NCBI RefSeq assembly: GCF_036898095.1
Contig: NC_090759.1
Coordinates: forward strand, 19,080,277 to 19,144,276
From: Palaemon carinicauda
Lineage: Eukaryota > Arthropoda > Malacostraca > Decapoda > Palaemonidae
Reading direction: 5' to 3'
Length of the DNA stretch: 64,000 bases
Shown: positions 32,404-43,100 of the stretch, piece after piece
Layout: each line of letters starts with the position of its first letter
Position numbering within the stretch: the stretch's first letter is position 1
The notes under the pieces: model-generated
Told to the model about the DNA's origin: nothing
The model's database searches: none
What the model saw: the letters and a program-made list of their open reading frames with translations, nothing else
Position numbers and translations under genes: made by a program

Positions 32404-33232
32404 AGAATACCAGAGAATCAATGTATCGTGGTAGATTTTCCCCTTTTAGTGTAAGTGCCGAGGGCTTTGAACAGGTTAGCATAGTAATCTTAATAGAAGA
32501 ACCGTAGGGAAGAGAACTTCTTGCCCCCCTAGCAGTGAAGTCCCCACGGGCCATGACGAAGATCAAAGTGGTCATCGAAGGGCTACTCACCTTGCTGGGA
32601 GAACCTGAAGAATTTGGAGACAAGACTGAATGGTTGGCATTCATATAGGAACATTCTCAAGGGCAGACAAGTGGTGGTTAGGCACTGTATGTTAATGGAG
32701 AATTGTCTGGTCTCTAAGATATGAAGTAAGTAAGTATTCGTGTAGGAATATTACATTGCACAGGTGAGTATATAATAAGGATTGAAACCTTAGTAATCTT
32801 CATCGCCATAAGAAGAAGGGGATAATAAAACTATGACAGACGTGTATTTCATAGTATAAGTAGGAGCGGATTAGGACGCACAAGTAATAAAATAGAAATT
32901 TTATTTCACAATTGCAGAATATATTAATGGAATGCAATAATATATAAAAGCAATTGACAACAAATTATAATGTACATAGTAATGAAAGACGTGCTCTTAA
33001 ATCTGAAAGAGAATTTCAAAATTATTAGTAGGCACTCGTTCCAGAGGAACATCAGTCTTTAAAATTAAAACACATCATGCTCTAGGCATGCGGCACTCGT
33101 GTGACGACTATGACATTTCACCTGGGATAAGAACAGTATATGAAAAACACTAAGTGTTTTTTAAAACACTATGTATCACTCGAGGGTCAACATAGGCACC
33201 CGAGGAGTTAGAGTCCCAAATAACTCACTGTT
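32404..33232 (-). other. DIRS-A 3' non-coding region
   Basis: Between YR and ICR; no gene. AATAAA on the minus strand at 32,900-32,905, conserved in DIRS-B at 56,200-56,205, is a candidate polyadenylation signal about 330 nt past the YR stop. Confidence 0.45.
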
Positions 33233-34624
33233 CTATGCCGAGTTAGGTGCAGGTTTCATAATGCTACCTGCGGCTACCACAAAATGTTTGACTTCGTGCA
33301 CTTGTTTCGCATAATGTTTGAAGAAAACGCGCGAAGATTTCCAGCCTGTGAAACTCTTAAGGCTTTCGAAATCCATACTCTGAAAGAAATTCAGAGACGA
33401 TGCAGCTTTTCTGGGATCATGACCGGCGGGTGTACTGTCAGGATCCGCTCTGCGAATGAAGTAGGTGATTTTCGCTCTTAGTTGTTTCAGTGACAGGTCG
33501 CTGACCGATGTTTCTCCTTTGAAGAGTTGGCCTCCACCGAAGTCCGAAGTTCTGCGAAGATAGACCTTGAGGCTCTCTACTGGACATAGAGAGGCATCTT
33601 CTTTCAGGGGGCATATTCTCCAAGGGCCCCATCTTTTGGTGGGTAATTCGTTTTTGGCGAGAAACGTCGGATCCGGGAAGAGGGTAAGGTCTCCTGAGTC
33701 AGTAAACAGGATATGACCCTCTTCCCTTGATAATGCCAATATTTCGCTGACTCGGGCTCCTGAGGCAAGAGCAAAAAGAAATATAACTTTTTGAGTCAGA
33801 TCCTTGAGAGGGCACGAATCATTGTCCAAGTTGGAGGCAAAATGGAGCACCTTGTCCAGAGACCAGGAGATCGGTTTTGGTGGGGGTGCTGGGCGTAGAC
33901 GAGCGCATGCTTTCGGCAGTTTATTGAAGATGTCGTTGGACAGATCAATCTGGAAGGCATACATCAGTGGTCTAGTCAAGGCCGATTTGCAAGTAGAAAT
34001 CGTGTTGGCTGCCAAGCCCTGTCCATGAAGGTGAATAAAGAAGGACATGCAAAAATCGAAGGTAATTTCCGTAGGATTTTTTGCCTTGACGAATGAGACC
34101 CATTTTCTCCAGGATGATTCGTATTGCCGTCTTGTGGATTCGGTCTTGTATTCCTCGAGGAAGTCTAGACTTTTCTTCGAGATCCCAAACCTTTTCTTCG
34201 CGGCTAGGGAGAGAAAATCATGAGATGAAGGTCCTTGATTTTCGATGATGAAGCGAAGACAGTCGACTTCTGTACTTAATGGGAGAGAACTGGGCCCGGG
34301 AGAGGGATCAGTGTGGGTTGCAGCTCCAGGACCAGGGGGTACCAATTGCTCCGGGGCCACTTGGGAGCCACTAGGGCCGCTGTCCCTTTGAAGGTTATCA
34401 GCTTGGAGAGGACTTTCAGCAGAAGGTTGGTGGGAGGGAACTGGTAGATCTTGGACCATCTGTTCGAGTCCAGTGACATGGTGTCCACTGCCTCTGCCTT
34501 GGGGTCCTCGTACGGGGCCACATATCGAGGAAGTTGATTGTTGTCGCTCGTTGCGAAGAGATCGATCTGAAGTTCTGGGACTTGGTGAGAGATGAAGGAG
34601 AATGATCTTGCGTCTAGAGACCAT
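33233..34624 (-). CDS. DIRS-A tyrosine recombinase, apparently intact
   Basis: The 463-codon frame includes an N-terminal extension (residues 1-115) that overlaps the RT/RNase H gene in another phase, a core-binding domain (about 140-250, with TRRQYESSWRKW) and a catalytic domain. Catalytic candidates: Arg291 in SGARVSEIL, His402 and Arg405 in AGHDPRKAAS, and Tyr438 in FFKHYAKQ. No stop or frameshift is seen within the YR domain. In an undamaged element the frame would continue further upstream; here a 1-bp deletion near 34,630 separates it. Expected role: insertion of circular cDNA by site-specific recombination. The start codon is uncertain. Confidence 0.88.
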   Translation of the reverse strand: MVSRRKIILLHLSPSPRTSDRSLRNERQQSTSSICGPVRGPQGRGSGHHVTGLEQMVQDLPVPSHQPSAESPLQADNLQRDSGPSGSQVAPEQLVPPGPGAATHTDPSPGPSSLPLSTEVDCLRFIIENQGPSSHDFLSLAAKKRFGISKKSLDFLEEYKTESTRRQYESSWRKWVSFVKAKNPTEITFDFCMSFFIHLHGQGLAANTISTCKSALTRPLMYAFQIDLSNDIFNKLPKACARLRPAPPPKPISWSLDKVLHFASNLDNDSCPLKDLTQKVIFLFALASGARVSEILALSREEGHILFTDSGDLTLFPDPTFLAKNELPTKRWGPWRICPLKEDASLCPVESLKVYLRRTSDFGGGQLFKGETSVSDLSLKQLRAKITYFIRRADPDSTPAGHDPRKAASSLNFFQSMDFESLKSFTGWKSSRVFFKHYAKQVHEVKHFVVAAGSIMKPAPNSA

Positions 34625-36041
34625 TCAATACTATCGGGCTTGTCCGGGATAGAGCGTCCGCCGTCACGTTGCGGAATCCTTGTAGGTGAACTGCAGACAG
34701 GTGCCACTTCTTCCTCTCTGCCAGACGGAAGATTGTCAGAAGCACCTGATTTATCTGGGGCGATCTTGAGCCTTGGCGATTGAGACATCGAACTACCTCC
34801 GAGTTGTCTAGGGTTAGACGAATATGGATCGAGGGAGGTGGGGAGAGTTTCTTCAGCGTTAGAAGGACCGCCATGGCCTCCAAGATGTTGATGTGAAACG
34901 TCTTGAATAGGGGAGACCATGTGCCTTGAGCCTGTTTTTGGTGGGAGTGACCTCCCCAACCCTCCAGCGAAGCGTCCGTGTGGATGTTGAGTGATGGAGG
35001 TGGGTGTTGAAAAGGAATGGACCTTTTCAGGGCCGTTGCTTCCGACCACGGCTTGAGGAGAAGCCGAAGTCTGTTTGGGAGCCGTCTCTTGAGGTTTCTT
35101 CGAGCGATGGATGCAGAACGTCTCCAGACTCCCGCGGCTTCCTTTAGCTGTGCAGGAAGCACTGGGTTTGTCACTGAGGTGAACTGTAGAGAGCCTAGAA
35201 CTCGTTTCTGCTGACGTCTTGAGATCCGGTTGGATTTCAGAAGTCGCTTGACAGACCCTGCTATTTCCTTTTTTTTCTTCTGGGGGATGGAAAGGCGGTG
35301 TGACTGAAGGTTCCACTGGATTCATAACCATTGGAACTTCTGAGCTGGAGAGAGGCAAGATTTCTTCGCATTTATCTTGAATCCCAGGTGTTCTAGGAAC
35401 TGGGTGATTTTGCTGCAGGATCTTAAACAATCCTCGGGCGATGGAGCCCAGATTAGCCAGTCGTCGAGGTAGGCCGTCACCTGGACGTCTTGGAGGCGGA
35501 GCTGTTGTACTATGGCGTCCGCCAGTTTTGTGAAGATCCGAGGGGCCACGTTGAGGCCGAAGGGCATGGCCCTGAAGGCGTAGCTTTTCCTTTGTAGTCG
35601 AAATCCTAGGTAGGAGGAAGCGTGGTGGTTCATTGGAACGTGCCAGTAGGCATCCGTCAGGTCTATGGAGACCGTGTAAGAACCTTGAGGCAGAAGGGTC
35701 CTTATCTGTTGAAGAGTCAGCATCTTTAACTTGTTGTTCGCTATGAACTTGTTGAGGGGGGATAAGTCTGGAATGACTCTGAGCTTGTCGGAGTCCTTCT
35801 TGGGGACGCAAAACAGTCTCCCTTGGAACCTGGTTGACTTTACCCTCCTTATCACCTTCTTGTTCAAGAGATCTAGGACATATTCTTCCAGAAGGGGGGT
35901 TGATTGTTGGAAGAATTGCTGGAAGGTTGGGGGTGGTTGAGTCCAACTCCAGCCTAGACCCTTCTTGACGATGCTGTGTGCCCAGGGATCGAAGGTCCAA
36001 CGATCCTGGAATTGGCGGAGTCTTCCTCCCACCGGAAGCAC
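34276..36041 (-). pseudogene. DIRS-A RT / RNase H / C-terminal domain
   Basis: Frame from VGGRLRQFQDRWTFDPWAHS through LRVIPDLSPLNKF, VSIDLTDAYWHVPMN (motif A), FGLNVAPRIFTKL and TAYLDDWLIWAP (active site intact). A TGA at about 35,324 replaces the Gly codon found in DIRS-B (QWLGIQW). RNase H: IHTDASLEGWGGHS, ILEAMAVLLTL, LTLDNSEVV, NVTADALSRTSP. A 1-bp deletion near 34,630 shifts phase; the following block (LQIDLFATSDN, DSNRWSKIYQFPP) belongs to the same protein. Only two lesions, so this was recently functional. Confidence 0.9.
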
Positions 36042-36042
36042 T

Positions 36043-38000
36043 TCATTGCTTCTGGTGTCCCGAGGGTTTACTGCCTCGGCCGCTAGCTCCCCTTCCTCCT
36101 CTGCCTCTGGAGAGACGGCGAGATGCGTCTCTGCCTGTACCTCTGCTTGAGCCTCTACCTTTGGGACGAAAGGTAGTCGTCTGTTGCTCGAAAGCAGGGG
36201 TGAAAACCGGTGACTGGGACAAGACCGGTTGGGTGACCAGTTGAAAGGTCTGCTGTAGCTGAGCAGCCACTTGGGGAGTAGCAGGTCCCGGAAACTGCCG
36301 TCTCTGTTGACGTTTCTGGGGTTTTGGCTTGGAGGATTTCCTCTTAGGTTGAGGGCCGTCGTCCTGAGAGGATTTCCTCTTCTTCGACATGCCCCACTTG
36401 TGGAGAAGGTTCCTGTTCTCAGTGGCGGCCTTGTCGGTGATCTCTTTCACAAGATCAGAGGGAAAGAGGTGTTTACCCCAGATGTTGGAGGAAATCAGCC
36501 TCCGGGGTTCGTGTCTCACTGTGGCACTTGAGAACACGAATTCACGACAGGCTCTCCGAGCCTTTATGAAGCTGTACAAGTCCTTAACTACAGTCGCCAA
36601 ATGCGTTTTGGCGAGCACCATGTAGTGGTCGGGGACTCTAGTGTCACCGGCCATAACGTCAAGCTCTACCTGGAGGGACATGGATGCGGTGAGCCTTTCC
36701 TTCATGTCTTGTTCCCGACGAAGGAGATGGTCATTAAGTTTCGGGAGGTCTTCCTTAAACTGACGTCCAGCAACGTCAGGATCTAGTTTTCCCACCACGA
36801 AGGTATGCTGGATATCCTTCCAGTGTCGAACATCGGGGGGAGTAATCAGGGAGAAGGGTCTGCACTCCTCCAGAGCAGGGCAAGGTTTCCCTTCTTCCAC
36901 TGCCTTGTGTACCGCAGCGAAGGCCTTTTCCATGAAGGGGAGGATCGCATCATCGGGTGCGACGTAGGTAGGGTGCTTCTTGCTCAGTGCCGGAAGCTTT
37001 GAGCAGGTAAAACCCCTACTTTAAAAACATTGGCCAGCATAGCCTGGGCCTTCGGGAGATCAAACACAATCACCTCCTTATGTTCGGTCTCTTCTTTAGA
37101 GGCAGGTTCGGATCGAAGCCGGATGTAACAGTCCGGATAAGCCTCAAAACTCGGGAAGAACTCCACTTCTTCCAGGGCAACCGAGCCGACCTTCTCACTG
37201 ATGAAGATCCTGCCCGTTGCGATGGGCATATGCTCAGCATACCTCCAGGGGTTGGCGTGCGAGCATGCCGGGAGGTCCTTAACCGAAATCCTTTTCGGCT
37301 CCTTTGAACTTCCCATGGTCCTGATGTACTCGTGTGTCTCACAGAGTTTCTTGTCCATAAGGGCTTCGAGCATAGGGAACATCTCCTGGGCGGTTGGGAT
37401 GAGGTCCGGGGTGGCGGAGGTAGACGGGAGAGATACTTCCGTCAGTGTAGGAGTTGGGGCGGTGGTGGAAGGCGGAGCGACCTCCTGCTCCGACTCGGTG
37501 TATTCCACTTGGTCCTCCTCATAGTCCAACTCTTCGGCCATAAGGTTCCTCTCCGTTGTCTCCGAAACTTCCGACATACGCTCCGCGTTGTCGGTATCCA
37601 GGTGACACTCGTGCATGGACTGGGCCATGACAACATCGGGTTCCACCATGATCTGGACGGTGGGGATCTGATCCTTGGGGACCACAGAGTCTGGGGATGC
37701 CTTTGGGAACAGTAAGGCCCTCAAGTCTTCAGTGGCAAGGTACGGTCCAGTGGCGTTCTTCTGGAAGTCACGCACCCATCTGCGTAGCTTCTCTTGAGAA
37801 GCGTCCCTAACCTCCGCTGAAGGAGGGTTATTGAACGCCTCGACCAGGCGTTCCTGGCAGACCGTACAGTTCTGCGGGTCCCAGAACTTCAGATCACCTT
37901 TCTTGTTTGCACAAGGGGCGTGGGTCCTACATGCCGTGTGCCCATAAAAGTGCGGGCGCTTCACTGCACAGAAGCCGGGGTCGCACTTCACTTGCTCCTC
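36043..38000 (-). pseudogene. DIRS-A Gag (one frameshift)
   Basis: Starts at the predicted splice acceptor with EEQVKCDPGFCAVKRP, then YGHTACRTHAPC and WDPQNCTVC (Cys/His cluster), KNATGPYLATEDL, an acidic region, DLPACSHANPWRYAEHMP, and helices. A loss of one base in a T run near 37,020 shifts the frame (FKVGVLPAQ instead of FKSRGFTCSK in DIRS-B). The second part (36,043-36,933) has ACREFVFSSATVRHEP and a basic Arg/Gly-rich tail (SRGRGGRGASGRGS). About 650 residues if uninterrupted. No ATG lies near the first codons. Confidence 0.82.
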
Positions 38001-38025
38001 CTGTAAGAGAAAGAGAACATGAGTA
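38001..38025 (-). promoter_or_regulatory. Predicted splice acceptor before DIRS-A Gag
   Basis: Minus-strand GTTCTCTTTCTCTTACAG immediately precedes GAGGAGCAAGTG, where coding similarity among the three copies starts. Confidence 0.62.
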
Positions 38026-39501
38026 TGGGGGAGTCATAAGGATGACTTCTCTTCTAAAGTTAAATATTAAATGATTAATCTTTAACTTAATATTAAGTGT
38101 GATGATCAGAGAATGGGCGGAAAAGGAGATAGACACATACTCCGTGTAACCCGCCTGGCTGGTTACCGTGACCTTATCCATAGACAATTTGTTGTGACCG
38201 AAGGCACAGGACAGAATTCGACATGGAATGCCAGAAAGGCAGTGGGAATTCTATTGGGAATTGCCAAGGATATAAAACTGGGACTGAGGCCACTCAGACC
38301 CTAGAATTGGGAACGTAGAAGATCCCATAGGGTAACGGTTTCTGGCAACCAGCCATGCTAAGATACACACAGCATGCTGGAAATCTGTGATATGCAAGAA
38401 GACAGCATGGTCACTAATAGAACGGTAAGATAATACCTATCCATTTACGTAATCAAACCATCTGGTTGCGATGTAGGGCTATCAACATGAGATGATAACT
38501 AGTAGAAAGGGGTGCAAGTCGCCTTGACGCCTCCGGAAGGCTCCGGCAGATCGACGGCACGCCGGAGGCCGCTCCAGCAGAGTTTCTGGCATTAGGGAAG
38601 ACAAATATATAAGTCAGGGGTAATACCAGGGTGGTGGCCGCCGGCACATCGGCGGCACTCCGGCGGGGAGCGGCGGCTCCGGCAGCCGAAGGTTGCCGGC
38701 TTGGTGACAGGGACAAGGATGGTTATAGTAGAACCGGACTGCCGGCAGTGGATGCCGGCACTCCGGGGGCCGGACCGGTGGACGGACGACCGAAGCTATG
38801 AGGTAAGAGGGAAGGCCATTGGCTGGACGCCGGCGGGAGGCGACAGTCCCCCGGCACACGGAGGACTGGCGGCCCAGAGGGCAAGGAATAAGTCACCAAG
38901 GTAGGAGGTGGGTATCACCGACAGGGGAGGCGGCAGGGACCGGCACCAGGATAGTGAAAGAGACAGAGGGAGGGATGTAGGGGTACAGCCACAGACCCCA
39001 AGACATCCCACCTGATTGGGTGTACCCAAGATAAAGGCTAGCCCTATCACCCAGAAGCAGGGGCCGCAGAGGACCGGGAGCCAAGGTAGCCCAAGGGAGG
39101 GCTAGGGAACACCCAAGAGGGGGTGGGGGGAGAACCCCTGCGGACAAAACGCTTCCAGTGTCTAACCCCATAGGACACTATGAAGGGTATATGTACCAGA
39201 GCGGACTGCACACAGGAGCTCAAGGTAGCCCTATCACTCCACCCTAAAGAGGAGTTGTAGGACAGGGGACAAATGGGTATAGACTAACCTAAGTATAGGC
39301 TAGGCCATACAAGAGATAGGTGGAGAGGGGAGAAGAGAAGGGTCTTCTATGGAGGAGGCTCTGTACCAAAGCGGCCACCAAGGAAGGGAGGACGCTCCCT
39401 AGCCTAAAGTAAGGCAGCCTGTCTGAGAACGGTGCATGGGTATAGTTTCAGCAAGGCACAGAACTAACTCCCCAAAAACCTAACCTAGAGCAGGGATGTT
39501 A
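38026..39501 (-). other. DIRS-A 5' leader, proximal part
   Basis: Non-coding, G-rich, with gccggc-type repeats at 38,570-38,870. Homologous to 61,302-62,766 of DIRS-B. It probably contains the first exon or intron of the Gag transcript; I could not identify the donor. Confidence 0.5.
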
Positions 39502-39505
39502 CACC
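39502..39505. repeat. Target duplication (cacc), left of Gmr1-like array
   Basis: cacc is repeated at 52,415-52,418. DIRS-B has the single uninterrupted site ggatgttacaccctgaac at about 62,764-62,781. Confidence 0.82.
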
Positions 39506-40068
39506 TGTGACGACTTTATGGCCAAGGTTCAGAGAATAATAAGTTCCATAGGTCACATAAAATAATTAATGAAAGGTTTAATTTCAAAACAGAACAAAAT
39601 TTAACACTTTAATAATGAAACAGTTTACATAATTACGTTAATCTCTTTCTTACCGAAATAACCCAGAAAACACTCAAACAATCCTGCACCGCACAAATAA
39701 CAAAATCAATAACCTTAATATACTAAATTTCAAATATAAAACACGTTACCAATTCCACTAAGGTTCACTCAAGACTTATATTAAAGAACATTAATACATT
39801 ACAAAAACCGAGGAATAAGAAGACAGCTACTCCAATAGGACACTTATCACAGTAGAGGACCAGGTGAGACTAACTATGCATGAAATAAGTGGTCCGAAGA
39901 AAACTGAAAAGAAGGCGGGGAAAAAAAAGCACTCTGAAAACGGGATAACTAAAGACACAGCCAAGGATGTTAAAAACAGGTACAAGAAAGAACTGTATAC
40001 ATTCCCACAATAAAAGAAGATTACAACTATATACAAAATTAAGATGCCAATCTGGCAGATGGGTGACA
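39506..40068 (-). repeat. LTR 1 (3' LTR of unit 1)
   Basis: 563 bp; plus-strand ends tgtgacgac...gatgggtgaca, i.e. TG...CA. About five differences from LTR 2 and about five from LTR 3. Confidence 0.92.
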
Positions 40069-40080
40069 CCTCCCCCTTAG
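40069..40080 (-). other. Polypurine tract, unit 1
   Basis: Minus strand CTAAGGGGGAGG directly before the 3' LTR; the expected plus-strand DNA primer. Identical at 46,242-46,253. Confidence 0.75.
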
Positions 40081-40167
40081 AAGACGAGCCCAACAGAGTG
40101 GCTCGTAGAAAAAGAGGCCAATGAGGAGAGTCTGACGATACTCTAGACTGGAGAAGGAGGTATCATG

Positions 40168-43100
40168 TTAAGGAGGCAGTCGGGATAAGGCATCTGCCAT
40201 GATGTTCTCTGTTCCCTTGATGTGGCGGATCTGTAGAGGGAACTTCTGCAGATAAATGGACCAGCGTAGTAGACGTTGGTTGTGGGACTTCATCTTGTCG
40301 AGGAAGGTCAAGGGGTTGTGGTCGGTGAAGACTAGTACCTCAGCAGCACCTAGTAAGTAGCATTCATATTTTTGCAGGGCGAGTACCAAACTAAGTGCTT
40401 CCTTCTCAATGGTGCTGTAGGACTTCTGGTGATGCTTGAACTTAGTGGAGGTGTAGCTGACTAGGTGAAGTATACCATCTGACTCTTGGAGTAGCACCCC
40501 TCCAGCTCCCGCATTGCTAGCATCTATTTGAAGGATAAAAGGCTTTTTAAAATCGGGGGATTTAAGAACAGGGTTGTTTATCAGAAACAGCTTTAAGGCT
40601 TCGAAAGAGGATTGACATTCTTCATTCCAACTGAATTTAACTTTGGTACTGGTTAGGGATGTTAAAGGGGCAGCAACTGAAGAGAAGTTCTTGCAGAATC
40701 TCCTGTAGTATGAGGCTAACCCTAAGAATCTTTGTAAGGACTTTCTGGTGGTTGGAACAGGGTACTCTAGAACAGCTTCTACATTGGCAGTTTTTGGTCT
40801 AACATTACCATCCCCAACAATGTGGCCTAAGTAGGTAACAGTAGCTTTACAAAAGACAGATTTTTTAAGATTTATGGTTAATCCAGCCTCTTCTAACCTA
40901 CGGAACAAACACTTGAGCCTATTCCCATGTTCTTCCCAAGTCTGTCCAGTGACTACTATATCATCAAGGTAACAATAAACACCTTCCAAATCTTGGATGA
41001 TGAAGTTTACAAGGCGGTGAAAGGTAGATGGGGCGTTGGTAAGGCCAAAAGGCATGACCTCATACTGAAAAAGTCCAAAGGGTGTAATGAAAGCAGATAT
41101 TAACTTAGCTTTTTCAGTTAATCCTACCTGATAATAGCCCTTTAAGAGGTCTATCTTCGTTACAAACTTTGCTTGTCCTACTGAATCAATTAAATCATCA
41201 ATGAGTGGCAAAGGGTAGGAATCTTTAATGGTAACATTGTTAATCTTTCTACAGTCTGTACAAAATCTGTAGCTACCGTCCTCTTTTGGAACTAGGATGC
41301 AAGGTGAAGCCCATGGCGATTTACTCGGTCTTGCTAGACCATACCGGAGAAGATATTCGACTTCCTCCTTCATTTTGCTCTTCTTCTCAGGACCCACACG
41401 ATAGGACTGCTGACGAATGGGTGCTATACCAGGAACCAGCTCGATGTCATGTAGCAGCAAATCACTTTTCCTGGGAAAATCATTAAAGAGAGTTGAATGG
41501 CTAGAGATTACATTCTTTAAGTCTTGCGACTGCCAAGGAGAGAGGTGGTTCAAGAATAGATCCAGGTTATTTAGAGCCTCAGTATTGGTTTGTGGCATGG
41601 AGGAAGCAATAAGGTCTTCCAATGAATTGTCCTCTCCTGGAGTCTCTACCTTAAAATTAAGATTAACAACCGTCTCACTGGAACCATTTCCAGTTTCCCT
41701 AGAGTGATAAGCCTTAAGTAAATTAACATGAATGATCTGAGTGAGTTTTCTACGATCTGGAGTTTTGATAATGTAGGTATTATTGTTAACATTTTTTATG
41801 ATGGGATAGGGCCCACAAAACTTAGCTTTAAGAGGGGAACCAGGGACAGGAAGGTAGGCTAACACAAGGTCATTAGGTTTAAATTTTCTGACTTTACAAG
41901 CTTTGTCATAGTTTCTCTTCATTAAGATTTGTTGACCCCTTAATTTCTCCCCAGCAATTTTCCTAACCTGCATTAATGTGCTTTTAAGTTTATTCATATA
42001 TTGTTGAATGGTTTGGCTAGACTCAGAAGGGGTGTTCAACCATTCCTCTTTAATTACTGAAAGTGGTCCTCTAACTGACCTCCCAAACAACATCTCGTAG
42101 GGTGAAAAACCAAGGGACTCATGGGGAACTTCCCTGATAGCAAACAGAAGAAAATCAATGCCCTCATCCCACTCAAGTTGACTTTCAACACAAAATTTCC
42201 TAAGCATACTCTTAAAAGTTTGATGCCAACGCTCAAGGGCACCCTGAGACTCTGAGTGATAGGCAGCAGACAAAGTTTGTTTAATATTTAGTTCTTTAAG
42301 TACCTGGGCAAAAAGGTCACTGGTGAAATTCGAACCTCTATCACTTTGTATTTCCTTTGGGATACCAAAATTTGTGAAAACTTTCAGTAAAGAATTAGCA
42401 ATGTTCTTAGCAGAAATGTTACGAAGAGGGATGGCAATAGGATATCGGGTCGTAGGACATATTAAAGTGAGCAAGTATTGATTACCTTTCTTGGTTTTTG
42501 GTAAAGGACCAACGTTATCTATAATTATCTTACTAAAAGGTTCATCAGGGACTAAGATCGGTTGTAAAGGTGCCTTGGGTATTACCTGGTTCGGTTTTCC
42601 TGATATCTGACATACATGACAAGTGCGAACAAATTCTGCTACATCTTTTTTCATATTAGGCCAATAGAAACTATTCAAAATCTTACAATAGGTCTTATGA
42701 ATTCCTAAATGTCCTCCATAGGCATCATGAGCTATTTCCATTACAGAATTCCTAACAGAAAGAGGCAGCACAATTTGTCGCTTTTCGCTCCATGTGTCTT
42801 CACTAGATCTCTTAGGGGAACGGTAAAACCTCATTAACAAATCAGATTCAAAGTAAAAACATGGGGATTTGCTAATCTCACTTCTAGAAACTGCTTGGTC
42901 ATGAAGCTTACTTAAAGTGTTATCGTGCTTCTGAGCTTTAATAAGGTTATCTCTACTCATGAAATTTCGTGCTTCAAAATTTACAGAAGTGACTTTAGAT
43001 TCATCCGAACTAGATTTCTGGCTACGAGTGACAACACAGGAAGGATTTACAGAACAATCAGGATCAGGTTCAATGTTTACACCTACAGGTTTTTCCATTA

